Positions 16,722 to 24,622 of a stretch of DNA of 64,000 nucleotides are shown one piece after another. The number at the start of each line of letters is the position of its first letter. Position 1 is the first letter of the stretch. A program made the position numbers and the translations under genes. This DNA comes from Actinomycetota bacterium (GTDB taxonomy: Bacteria; Actinomycetota; Actinomycetes; S36-B12; UBA10799). The notes beneath the pieces were generated by a model. The model worked only from the letters and a program-made list of their open reading frames with translations. It did no database searches and had not been told where the DNA came from. The stretch spans positions 930,001 to 994,000 of the forward strand of contig JACJWR010000001.1 in NCBI GenBank assembly GCA_020637055.1, read 5' to 3'.

Positions 16722-18209
16722 TCAGGCCCGTACCGCCCGCCCCCTGGCCCAGTCGCGCAAGGCCGTCACATCCTCGGCTCGGAGCACCGCCAACGGAACG
16801 GTCTCGGCGGCTTCCGCCGCGAGCACGGCCGTGGTCAGGTCGACACCCTTGGCGTACGCGGCGTAGAGCGCTCCCACCACCACCGACTCGATCTCGGCAC
16901 CGGAGAAACCCTCGGTCGCCGCAGTCAGCGCCGTCAGGTCGAACCGGGCCGGGTCCCAACCGCGGGAGCCGAGTTGGGCCGCGAAGATCGCGGCTCGCTC
17001 GTTCGGACCCGGCAGATCGACGAAGAACACCTCGTCGAAACGGCCACGTCGGGTGAGTTCCGGCGGCAGTTTGGTGACGTCGTTGCTGGTCGCCACCACG
17101 AACACCCCGGCAGGTCGTTCCTGCAACCACCTCAGCAGCACTCCGAGCACCCGGGCGGCGGCACCGCCGTCGGCGTCTCCGGTCCCGGCGAAAGCCTTCT
17201 CCACCTCGTCGATCCACAGCACCACGGGTGTCATCGCCTCAACCGCGTCGAGCGCTCCGACCAGGCGTTCCTCGGATTCGCCGATGAAGGAACCGTGCAG
17301 GCGGCCCGTATCGAGGGCCACCAATGCCATGCCCCAGGAGTTGGCGATCGCTTTGGCCACCAACGACTTGCCGGTGCCCGGCACGCCAGTGAGGAGCACG
17401 CCTCTCGGCAGCGGCAGGCCGAAACGTCGGGCGGCCGGCTCGAAAGCCCGTCCTCGCTCTGCGAGCCAAGTCTTGAGTGTCTCCAACCCGCCGACGTGGT
17501 TGAGGTTCACATCCGCGGCGATGAGGTCGAGCGGGGAGTCGCTGCTGAGCAATTGGGCTTTTGCCGATCGGATGCCGGCGAGGTCGTCGTCTCCCAGCAC
17601 CCCGTCGAGGACCGTGTGTTCGACGATCAACCGCTCCGCTTCAAGCAGGGTCAGGCCGCGCAGCGAGTCGAGCAACGCGGCCCTCGCGGTCGGCGAGAGG
17701 CGGATGGACATCCCACTGCGAGCCAATCCGGCGGCAGCCCGATCGAGCAGCGCCGCGAGGTCGGCCGTACTCGGCGGCGCCGGGCGGAAGATGGCCGCCT
17801 CGGGTGCAAGCGCGGGCGGCACCGCGCTGCCCAGCCCGGTGAGGATGACGGTTCGCCCTGGGACGGGGCGGCTCGACAGTTCCTTCGCCCGTCGGGCGGC
17901 CAGTGCATCGTCGGAGATGGCGCCGGCGTCGAGGAATACGTAGACACCGGGCTGGTTGGACTCCGACACGAACTCGACGGCCGACGCGAGGTCGGTGGTT
18001 CCGGTCACGCCCGCACCCGACTGCCCGGATCGGCGCAACCCGGCCGCCACGGTCCAGGTCCACACCGGAAGTCCGAGTGGATCTGCCACGCCCCGCACCA
18101 GGTCGAGCAGGCGTTTCTCGTCGCGTCCGACGGCGACGAGCAATTGGTGCCGAGAGGCGAGCAGGGTCTTCAGATCGCGCGAGGGCGAGCGTCGCGGCGG
18201 CGCGGACAT
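16722..18209 (-). CDS. Ycf46-like AAA+ ATPase
   Basis: A 495-residue AAA+ protein resembling chloroplast/cyanobacterial Ycf46. The N-terminal ~250 residues form a degenerate ATPase-like domain (VYVFLDAGAI, RTVILTGLG). The C-terminal AAA domain has Walker A GVPGTGKS at 275-282, Walker B VVLWIDEVEKAF, sensor-1 VVATSNDV and the RRGRFDE second region of homology with arginine fingers. The cellular role in actinobacteria is not established. It follows the ABM gene by 30 nt and is the last gene of a minus-strand run, convergent with the anti-sigma gene 13 nt away. Confidence 0.82.
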   Translation of the reverse strand: MSAPPRRSPSRDLKTLLASRHQLLVAVGRDEKRLLDLVRGVADPLGLPVWTWTVAAGLRRSGQSGAGVTGTTDLASAVEFVSESNQPGVYVFLDAGAISDDALAARRAKELSSRPVPGRTVILTGLGSAVPPALAPEAAIFRPAPPSTADLAALLDRAAAGLARSGMSIRLSPTARAALLDSLRGLTLLEAERLIVEHTVLDGVLGDDDLAGIRSAKAQLLSSDSPLDLIAADVNLNHVGGLETLKTWLAERGRAFEPAARRFGLPLPRGVLLTGVPGTGKSLVAKAIANSWGMALVALDTGRLHGSFIGESEERLVGALDAVEAMTPVVLWIDEVEKAFAGTGDADGGAAARVLGVLLRWLQERPAGVFVVATSNDVTKLPPELTRRGRFDEVFFVDLPGPNERAAIFAAQLGSRGWDPARFDLTALTAATEGFSGAEIESVVVGALYAAYAKGVDLTTAVLAAEAAETVPLAVLRAEDVTALRDWARGRAVRA

Positions 18210-18239
18210 GTCAGTACTCGGAACGGTGCCTTGTCGGTG

Positions 18240-18542
18240 CTATTCGGCCGGCGAGTCCACCGGGGTCCAGTGTTCGACCGACGGCGGCTCCGAGTAGTGC
18301 GGGCTGAGCAGTTCCCGCCAACGGGGGAAGCGCGGTGACTCCCGGAAGCCCACCAGATGGTCCTCGAGGGTGTCCCATTCAATGGTGACGAGGTACACCT
18401 CGGGCCGCTCGATCCCGCGCTGGACCGTCAATCCGCGGCACCCCGGAGTGACTTCGACCAGTTCGCGGGCGACTGCGATGGCAGCTTCGAAATCGGCTTC
18501 CCGTCCCGGCTGGATGGACATGTACGCGGTCTCGGTGATCAT
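18240..18542 (-). CDS. Antibiotic biosynthesis monooxygenase (ABM) domain protein
   Basis: A 100-residue dimeric alpha+beta barrel (ABM) protein: MSIQPGREADFEAAIAVARE, then GCRGLTVQRGIERPEVYLV and the W-containing SVEHWTPV end. ABM proteins are cofactor-free monooxygenases or, like IsdG and YgiN, small oxygenases; single-domain members are often housekeeping proteins of unknown substrate. An aggag precedes the ATG at 18542. It sits between an EamA transporter and the Ycf46-like ATPase, all transcribed in the same direction. Confidence 0.82.
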   Translation of the reverse strand: MITETAYMSIQPGREADFEAAIAVARELVEVTPGCRGLTVQRGIERPEVYLVTIEWDTLEDHLVGFRESPRFPRWRELLSPHYSEPPSVEHWTPVDSPAE

Positions 18543-18577
18543 CTCGGCGAACTCCTGTGGTGGGCTGTGATGCCACC

Positions 18578-19507
18578 CTAGTGGCGCTCCGGCCCCGGCA
18601 GCGCTCCGACTGCGGCGGCGTCGACGCGCTCGGCCACCGCGGTCCTTGCTCCGGCGGCACCCCTACTGGTGGCCAACAGGCTGCCGAGGAGGATCAGCGG
18701 GAAGCCGAGGATGATGCCCGCGGTCAACGGTTCACCGAGCACCAGCACACCGAGTGCCACCGCGACCACCGGGTTGAAATAGGTGATCACCGTCATCCGG
18801 GTGGGACCTGCCTCCGAGACCAGGGCATACATGATCAGCAGTGCGGCGGCGGTGCACACCACCCCCAGAGCGACGATCGACGCCCATGCCTGCTCGCTCG
18901 CACCGGAACGTGGCCACTCGACCACGAGCCAGGGGGAATACGCGGCCGCGGCGATGGTGATCGCGGCAGTCATCAGCAGCGGGCCCGGTGGGGAGTGGAG
19001 TCGGGTGTTCAAGATGATCGGCCCCAACGCATATCCGACGGCCACCCCGAACAAGGCTGCGACCGCGAGTGCGGTGTCGGTGCCGATATCGAGACCCGCC
19101 AGCGCGATGACGCCCGCGGCACCGACCGCCAAACCCAGATAGCGCCTCGCGGTGAGCCGGTCCGCCAGCCCGAGCCATGCCGCAGCCCCTGCGCTCACGA
19201 TCGGCACCGCGGCGATCATCAACCCAGCAAGCGAACTCGTCACCCGGGTCTCGGCCCAACTCAGCAGTCCAAACGGGATGATCATCTCCACCACTGCGAA
19301 GAGCAGCAGCCAGCGCCAGTAGCCGCGCAGGTCCGACAGTCGGTACCGGAATAGCGCCCACGGCAGCATCAGTCCGGCCGCCAGCGCCAGCCGAGCCGCG
19401 ACGACGAATAGCGGCGACACTTCCCCGACCGCGACTTTGATGAAGAAGTAGGGCAGCCCCCAGATGACCGACAGGGCGGCGAACAGCAGCCACCCGCGTC
19501 GGGACAT
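18578..19507 (-). CDS. EamA/DMT-superfamily transporter
   Basis: A 309-residue membrane protein with ten hydrophobic helices in two EamA repeats. The first repeat begins WLLFAALSVIWGLPYFFIKV and the second carries the matching glycine-rich helices. EamA proteins export or import small metabolites such as amino acids, purines or sugars; specificity is not predictable. A ggaggag lies 5 nt before the ATG at 19507. It is flanked upstream by a thioesterase gene and downstream by the ABM gene on the same strand. A second, less similar EamA gene lies at 44366. Confidence 0.85.
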   Translation of the reverse strand: MSRRGWLLFAALSVIWGLPYFFIKVAVGEVSPLFVVAARLALAAGLMLPWALFRYRLSDLRGYWRWLLLFAVVEMIIPFGLLSWAETRVTSSLAGLMIAAVPIVSAGAAAWLGLADRLTARRYLGLAVGAAGVIALAGLDIGTDTALAVAALFGVAVGYALGPIILNTRLHSPPGPLLMTAAITIAAAAYSPWLVVEWPRSGASEQAWASIVALGVVCTAAALLIMYALVSEAGPTRMTVITYFNPVVAVALGVLVLGEPLTAGIILGFPLILLGSLLATSRGAAGARTAVAERVDAAAVGALPGPERH

Positions 19508-19550
19508 GACACTCCTCCACTCGCACCAGGCAGGCGGCCCGGAGAATCGG

Positions 19551-20396
19551 TCAGAACCTGATTTCGGATCTTTCCGCCAGGAACAGGGCCTGATTGCCCA
19601 CGGCCAGGGATCCCAGGGAATCGCCGATGGTCGACGTGGCCACCCCCACCCCGTCGGCGTCGACGAAGGACTCGGCGGTGATCCACAGAGCTTTGCCGGC
19701 TGGCTCCCGTAGTGCGTGCAGGCTCAGATCGGTGCTCACGAACACTGACTCGTCGGGGTCCGTGAGGGAGCTCAGCGTCGACGTCGCGCCGGCCACCAAA
19801 GCCACCAGTGCCATCCCAGTCGCGGCTTCGCCGTCCACGAGGTTGACCTTCGGCTTCGCCCAGACGGTGGTGCGGCCGTGCCCGCCGAGTGTCCCCGTGG
19901 CGGCGCGCCAGCGCATGGCCCGGCCGTAGCCCTTCACCCAGGTCGACGGGGGCTTGGTCTTGGATCCGGTAGGCGGCACTTCCGCGCGGCCGCCATCGGC
20001 CACCTCGGCGGCGAGGGGGACTCGCCGGGTGCGCCAGGCACTCACCCGCATGATCGGGTCGGGATACCCGGCTCGGAAGAGTTCAGCCTCCACCAGGCTG
20101 GCGAAATGCCCCTCCTGCACCACTTGGGCGGTAACCGCGATGGCCCCGAGCGGAATGGGATCCAGAATGTCCACGGCGATCCGGTTGGTGATGGCGTCCG
20201 GGGTCGGAATCGCGAGTTGCTCCAGCGCGCGCACCAGCAGCGCGCAGGCCGGTCCGGCGTGTTGGTGCTTCTTGCTCCACGGGCTCGCCGTGTGTGTCGT
20301 GGCCACGAAGGTGCCGCTGTAGGCGTCCTCGGAGAATGTCTCCGTCTCCACGACGGACTCGTAGAACGAACCGCTCGAATCAGTGCTCTTCACCAT
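19551..20396 (-). CDS. TesB-like acyl-CoA thioesterase family protein
   Basis: A 281-residue double-hotdog protein of the TesB-like thioesterase type. The N-terminal hotdog contains YSGTFVATTHTASPW and GPACALLVRALEQL; the C-terminal half has FVSTDLSLHALREPAGKALWI, with the conserved D-x-S-x-H of the second hotdog, and ends GVATSTIGDSLGSLAVGNQAL. It presumably hydrolyses acyl-CoA thioesters of unknown chain length. The start at 20396 follows gagagg; a much longer in-frame extension runs antisense through pckG and is not coding. It is divergent from pckG. Confidence 0.8.
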   Translation of the reverse strand: MVKSTDSSGSFYESVVETETFSEDAYSGTFVATTHTASPWSKKHQHAGPACALLVRALEQLAIPTPDAITNRIAVDILDPIPLGAIAVTAQVVQEGHFASLVEAELFRAGYPDPIMRVSAWRTRRVPLAAEVADGGRAEVPPTGSKTKPPSTWVKGYGRAMRWRAATGTLGGHGRTTVWAKPKVNLVDGEAATGMALVALVAGATSTLSSLTDPDESVFVSTDLSLHALREPAGKALWITAESFVDADGVGVATSTIGDSLGSLAVGNQALFLAERSEIRF

Positions 20397-20579
20397 GACG
20401 CCTCTCGTCCTAGCGGTCCGGCGCCGACGGCGCGGGCCGGTCGTTGGCTTTCCGTTCTCGTGCCGTTGGCCGTTGCTTCTCCCACGCAGGCGGCTGGGCC
20501 GAACCCGATGTTCGATCCTGGACGCATTAGTGGCAGTCTGGGAACATACTTCCATCTCTACCGGCCAAGGAGCGTGCTG

Positions 20580-22421
20580 ATGACCATTCCCGGACTTGAG
20601 AACCCACCCACCAAGAACAAGAAGTTGCTCGAGTGGGTGGAAGAGGTGGCAGCGCTGACGCAACCGGACCGGGTCGAGTGGTGCGACGGTTCCGACGCCG
20701 AGTGGGATCGGCTGACCGCTCAGATGGTGGAGAGCGGCACGTTCATCCAGTTGAACCCGGAGAAGCGCCCCAACTCCTTCCTCGCACGCTCCAACCCCTC
20801 TGATGTGGCCCGGGTGGAGGATCGCACCTACATCTGCTCGAACCGCGAGATCGACGCCGGCCCGACGAACAACTGGATGGATCCGACGCAGATGCGCGGA
20901 ATCCTCAAGGATCTCTTCGCCGGCTGCATGCGCGGTCGCACGATGTACGTCATCCCCTTCTCGATGGGTCCGCTCGGCTCCCGGATCAGTGAACTGGGTG
21001 TGGAGATCACCGACTCGCCGTACGTCGTGGTGAACATGCGCATCATGACCCGCATGGGCACTCCGGCGCTGGATTTGATCGGTGAGGACGGGGACTTCGT
21101 TCCCGCGCTGCACTCGGTGGGATACCCACTCGTCGATGCCGACGGTACGGCGCGTGAAGACGTCGCCTGGCCGTGCAACGACACGAAGTACATCGTGCAG
21201 TTCCCGGAGAGCCGGGAGATCTGGTCCTACGGCTCCGGCTACGGCGGAAACGCCCTGCTCGGCAAGAAGTGCTTCGCGCTGCGGATCGCCTCGGCGATGG
21301 CCCGCGACGAGGGCTGGCTGGCCGAGCACATGCTGATCCTGAAACTGACCTCGCCCCGCGGTGACGTCAAGTACCTGACCGCGGCCTTCCCGTCGGCGTG
21401 CGGCAAAACGAACCTGGCCATGCTGGAGCCCACCCTTCCCGGCTGGAAGGTCGAGACGGTCGGTGACGACATCGCCTGGATGCGGTTCGGCGACGATGGC
21501 CACTTGTACGCGATCAACCCGGAGGCGGGATTCTTCGGAGTGGCGCCGGGCACCAGCATGAAGACCAACGCGAATGCCATGCGGACGCTGGACCCGGGCA
21601 ACTGCATCTTCACCAACGTCGCGCTCACCGATGACGGTGACGTCTGGTGGGAGGGCATGACCGAGGAGGCTCCGGCCCACCTGATCGACTGGAAGGGCAA
21701 CGACTGGACGCCGGAATCCGGTGAACTCTCCAGCCACCCCAACTCCCGGTTCACCGCGCCGGCCTCGCAATGCCCGTCGATCGCGGACAACTGGGAAGAC
21801 CCGGCCGGGGTGCCGATCTCGGCGGTGCTCTTCGGCGGTCGCCGCGCCACCAACGTGCCACTGGTGAACGAGGCCCTGTCGTGGAACCACGGTGTCTTCA
21901 TCGGCGCCACGATCGCCTCGGAGCAGACTGCGGCGGCCGAAGGAACCGTGGGCGCACTGCGCCGCGACCCGTTCGCCATGCTTCCGTTCTGCGGCTACAA
22001 CATGGCCGACTACTGGGGTCACTGGGTGAAGATCGGCGAGGAGGGCGACGAGTCGAAACTGCCGAAGATCTACCAGGTCAACTGGTTCCGCAAGGATGCC
22101 GACGGCAAGTTCATCTGGCCCGGATTCGGTGACAACTCCCGGGTGCTCGCCTGGATCATCGATCGGGTCGACGATGTGGTTGCGGCCGAGGAGACCGCGA
22201 TCGGCCGCCGACCGCTGGCCGACGACCTCGACGTCAGCGGGCTCGGACTCACCGACGACCAGCTGGCCGAACTCTTCGAGGTCGTGCCGGAGACTTGGCT
22301 GGCCGAGTGTGAACTCACCGACGAGTACTTCGACAAGTTCGGCGACCACGTCCCGGCTGCCCTCCGCAAGGAGCTGTCCGACCTCCAGACCCGGCTCACC
22401 GAGGCCAAGGACAACGCCTAA
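20580..22421 (+). CDS. pckG: Phosphoenolpyruvate carboxykinase (GTP)
   Basis: Interconverts oxaloacetate + GTP with PEP + CO2 + GDP, the gluconeogenic/anaplerotic node. The 613-residue length is that of the GTP-dependent family. The P-loop AFPSACGKTNLA includes the hyper-reactive Cys at residue 274. Other family landmarks are MYVIPFSMGPLGS, NPEAGFFGVAPGTS, and the guanine-binding PFCGYNMADYWGHWV. AAGGAG at 20567-20572 is 7 nt from the ATG at 20580; the in-frame extension upstream is antisense to the thioesterase. A 23-bp perfect hairpin after the stop terminates the transcript. Confidence 0.97.
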   Translation: MTIPGLENPPTKNKKLLEWVEEVAALTQPDRVEWCDGSDAEWDRLTAQMVESGTFIQLNPEKRPNSFLARSNPSDVARVEDRTYICSNREIDAGPTNNWMDPTQMRGILKDLFAGCMRGRTMYVIPFSMGPLGSRISELGVEITDSPYVVVNMRIMTRMGTPALDLIGEDGDFVPALHSVGYPLVDADGTAREDVAWPCNDTKYIVQFPESREIWSYGSGYGGNALLGKKCFALRIASAMARDEGWLAEHMLILKLTSPRGDVKYLTAAFPSACGKTNLAMLEPTLPGWKVETVGDDIAWMRFGDDGHLYAINPEAGFFGVAPGTSMKTNANAMRTLDPGNCIFTNVALTDDGDVWWEGMTEEAPAHLIDWKGNDWTPESGELSSHPNSRFTAPASQCPSIADNWEDPAGVPISAVLFGGRRATNVPLVNEALSWNHGVFIGATIASEQTAAAEGTVGALRRDPFAMLPFCGYNMADYWGHWVKIGEEGDESKLPKIYQVNWFRKDADGKFIWPGFGDNSRVLAWIIDRVDDVVAAEETAIGRRPLADDLDVSGLGLTDDQLAELFEVVPETWLAECELTDEYFDKFGDHVPAALRKELSDLQTRLTEAKDNA

Positions 22422-22449
22422 CCCCTCGCGGCCGCTCGTCGGCCCCGAC

Positions 22450-22500
22450 ACCACGAAGAGCCCCGCCCGGTCCATCGGACCGGGCGGGGCTCTTCGTGGT
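22450..22500. terminator. Bidirectional terminator between pckG and whiB
   Basis: A perfect 23-bp stem (left arm 22451-22473, right arm 22477-22499, closed by one further A-T pair) with a 3-nt loop ATC. It lies between two convergent genes. There is no long T-run, as is common for actinobacterial terminators. Confidence 0.85.
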
Positions 22501-22518
22501 TGGGTTGGCGACCCGTGG

Positions 22519-22893
22519 CTAGGAGACTACGCCGAGCGAGGCCGGCATCACCGCGGCGGCGATCTCGTCGGCCGCGAGTTTGGCGCCTTCGCCGCGCTGC
22601 CGCGGGAACTGCGGCACCGCGACCTTCAGGTACACCCGCTCGCGTTCCTCCTCTGTGAGGCCGCCCCAGACGCCGTAGGGCTCGCGGGCCCGGATGGCGT
22701 AGTCGGCGCATTCCACCCGTACCGAACATCGGGCGCACACCGCTTTGGCGCTGCGGTCGCGACGCACCCTCGCCAATCCGCGTTCGTTCTGCGGATGGAA
22801 GAAGAGGTCGGGGTCTGCCTCACGACAGGCCCCCACCTCCTGCCACTCCCACGTTGCATCTGCCGGCACCTGCGAAAGTGGTTGTTGCGGCAC
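22519..22893 (-). CDS. WhiB-family Fe-S transcriptional regulator (WhiB3/WhiD-like)
   Basis: A 124-residue Wbl protein. The four cluster cysteines are Cys23, Cys53, Cys56 and Cys62 (C...C-x2-C-x5-C), followed by the GVWGG turn in REPYGVWGGLTEEER and a basic segment. The FFHPQNERG..R region is closest to WhiB3/WhiD among the Wbl types I can recall. Wbl proteins bind a 4Fe-4S cluster that senses O2/NO and partner with the housekeeping sigma factor. The GTG start at 22893 has a gggag upstream. It sits next to a thioredoxin gene and shares a bidirectional terminator with pckG. Confidence 0.92.
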   Translation of the reverse strand: MPQQPLSQVPADATWEWQEVGACREADPDLFFHPQNERGLARVRRDRSAKAVCARCSVRVECADYAIRAREPYGVWGGLTEEERERVYLKVAVPQFPRQRGEGAKLAADEIAAAVMPASLGVVS

Positions 22894-23102
22894 GAAGCGT
22901 CTCCCGTCATCACGTCAGACCAGCGCGGAGGCTGGCGCTAGAGGCATCGAATAGCCAGCGCTAAATGCCGCTGACCTGCAATGACGCTAGTGAGGGAGAG
23001 CGCACCGAGGGATCACCCGTTCGGTGTCTGTGACATCAACTGAACGGATGAATTGTGGCCTCCGTCACATTTCCCTTCGACGGAGGCCACCGGGTCTGCC
23101 GA

Positions 23103-23483
23103 CTACTTCTCAGCTGCCGCCTCGGCTTGCTGCTTGGCGATGTCCGCCCGCACCTCGTCCATGTTGACGTCGCGGACAGCCTTGACAAGTTCTTCCAAGT
23201 TGTTCTTGGGCAGGGCGCCGGGCTGACTGTAGATGACGATGCCGTCGCGGATCGCCATCAGGGTGGGGATCGACGTGATGCGGAACTCCGCCGCGAGCTG
23301 TTGCTGGGCTTCGGTGTCGACCTTGGCGAAGACCAGGTCCGGGTTGTCCTCGGAGACCTGTTCGTAGACCGGGCCGAACATCCGGCACGGGCCACACCAC
23401 TCGGCCCAGAAATCGATGAAGACGGTGTCGTTGGTCTCGACAGTGTCCTTGAAGTTGTCCAGCGTGACTTCTACGGTGGCCAT
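23103..23483 (-). CDS. trxA: Thioredoxin with charged C-terminal tail
   Basis: A 126-residue thioredoxin. The redox site WCGPC occupies residues 29-33 (Cys30, Cys33), with FIDFWAEWCGPC and the cis-proline segment ITSIPTLMAIRDG. The last ~20 residues form an Ala/Glu/Lys-rich helix beyond the usual thioredoxin fold. The start at 23483 is preceded by aggagaaac; an in-frame upstream codon has none. It would reduce cytosolic disulfides. The divergent region it shares with yqgE contains a CCCCCGGGGG-centred palindrome. Confidence 0.93.
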   Translation of the reverse strand: MATVEVTLDNFKDTVETNDTVFIDFWAEWCGPCRMFGPVYEQVSEDNPDLVFAKVDTEAQQQLAAEFRITSIPTLMAIRDGIVIYSQPGALPKNNLEELVKAVRDVNMDEVRADIAKQQAEAAAEK

Positions 23484-23576
23484 GTTTCTCCTGTTCTGGT
23501 TGAGCCACATCGCGCGCCGGTGGGGCGCACGCGGCGCGATCAGCGCCGTCCGGGTGTGGCAACGGCAACTCCCCGG

Positions 23577-23600
23577 AGAATATTCCCCCGGGGGTATTCC
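23577..23600. promoter_or_regulatory. G/C-tract palindrome in the trxA-yqgE divergent region
   Basis: CCCCCGGGGG at 23585-23594, flanked by AATATT and TATTCC, gives a near-palindrome of the form AATA-CCCCC-GGGGG-AATATT. Its TACCCCC..GGGGG layout resembles operators of CsoR/CstR-type repressors. No such regulator gene is in the window. Confidence 0.35.
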
Positions 23601-23648
23601 TTGCGTGCCGAGCGGGCACCCGGCGTCTCAGCCCACCACAATGGGGGC

Positions 23649-24245
23649 GTGGCACGCACCAGCAGCGGACTGAGCGATTCGGGGGAAGCCTTCACCGGCG
23701 CGCTGCTGGTCGCCACCCCGCAGATCGACGAACCCACCTTCCGTCGCTCTGTGGTGCTCGTGCTCGAACACGACGAGGCCGGGACCCTGGGAGTGGTGCT
23801 GAACGATCTATCGGCGGTGCCGGTGGATGAGGTCGTCCCCGGGTGGGAGGCAGTGCTGCATCCGACTGTGGCGCTCGGTGGCCCGGTCCAGGCCGACGCC
23901 GGGGTGGCGGTGGCCCGACTGCGGCAAGGCGCCATCGACGCGCCGCCGGAAGGCGTGCGGCGGCTGAGCGGATCCTGGGCCGTGATCGACCTGGAGCGCG
24001 AACCTGCCTCGTTGGCGCCCGCCCTGGCCGACGCTCAATTGTTCGTGGGTTATGCAGGTTGGGCCGCGGGGCAGTTGGACTCCGAGTTGGCGCAAGGCTC
24101 CTGGTGGGTGATCCACTCCGACCCGACCGACCTCGAACTCGCCCGGCACAGCCCCCGCGAGTACTGCTGGTCCCGAGTCCTGCGTCGGCAACCCAACGAA
24201 CTGCGGTTCGCGAGTACGTTCCCGCCCGATCCCGCGCTCAACTGA
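23649..24245 (+). CDS. YqgE/AlgH family (UPF0301) protein
   Basis: A 198-residue member of the YqgE/AlgH family. Conserved blocks are GALLVATPQIDEPTFRRSVVLVLEHDEAGTLGVVLN at the N-terminus (discontinuous in its conserved positions), VALGGPVQ, and FVGYAGWAAGQLDSEL, followed by a tryptophan-rich region. The function is unknown. The GTG at 23649 is chosen because family similarity begins there and a CACAAT box lies 6 nt upstream; the longer frame runs antisense to thioredoxin. It is divergent from trxA and followed 52 nt later by the DUF3039 gene. Confidence 0.85.
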   Translation: MARTSSGLSDSGEAFTGALLVATPQIDEPTFRRSVVLVLEHDEAGTLGVVLNDLSAVPVDEVVPGWEAVLHPTVALGGPVQADAGVAVARLRQGAIDAPPEGVRRLSGSWAVIDLEREPASLAPALADAQLFVGYAGWAAGQLDSELAQGSWWVIHSDPTDLELARHSPREYCWSRVLRRQPNELRFASTFPPDPALN

Positions 24246-24285
24246 TCCGCCCGCGGCCATGGTCGACCCGCCTTTGGACACGAAC

Positions 24286-24291
24286 TAGGAT
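24286..24291 (+). promoter_or_regulatory. Probable -10 box of the DUF3039 gene (leaderless)
   Basis: TAGGAT ends 6 nt before the ATG at 24298. There is no Shine-Dalgarno sequence. Confidence 0.55.
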
Positions 24292-24297
24292 GTCCGC

Positions 24298-24576
24298 ATG
24301 ACAACCCCGTTGGACACGCCCGGATTGTCGGGCGGGACGCTCACCGAGGAACGCACTGAAACCCGACTCGACGACGGGGACCACGAGCGGTTCGCGCACT
24401 TCGTCCGCAAGGACAAGATCGTCGAGAGCGCGGTGACGGGTGAACCAGTGATCGCGTTGTGCGGCAAGGTGTGGGTGCCCAGCCGCGATCCATCGAAGTT
24501 CCCGGTCTGTCCGGACTGCAAGAAGATCTACGAAGGTCTGGTCCCAGGGGGCTCCGGCGGCAAGGACTCGGACTGA
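24298..24576 (+). CDS. DUF3039 small zinc-ribbon-like protein
   Basis: A 92-residue actinobacterial DUF3039 protein. It has an acidic N-terminus, HERFAHFVRKDKIVESAVTG, the conserved ALCGKVWVP, and a C-terminal CPDCKKIYE. The two cysteine positions (one in ALCGKVWVP, then C-x2-C) suggest a small metal-binding ribbon. The function is unknown. It is almost always found directly upstream of the DEAD/DEAH helicase gene that follows here 46 nt later. A -10 box 6 nt from the ATG indicates a leaderless message. Confidence 0.88.
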   Translation: MTTPLDTPGLSGGTLTEERTETRLDDGDHERFAHFVRKDKIVESAVTGEPVIALCGKVWVPSRDPSKFPVCPDCKKIYEGLVPGGSGGKDSD

Positions 24577-24622
24577 CCCGGATCCCGGCCAGGGTGCGGA
24601 CGGTGGTCGACCGTCGGGATCG

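Noticed and set aside
16709..18338. Open frame antisense to the AAA ATPase
   Set aside because: Shadow frame; the minus strand has complete Walker and arginine-finger motifs.
20397..22475. Long antisense open frame through pckG joined to the thioesterase
   Set aside because: It is the reverse-strand shadow of pckG caused by high GC; thioesterase similarity begins at the ATG at 20396, which has a ribosome site.
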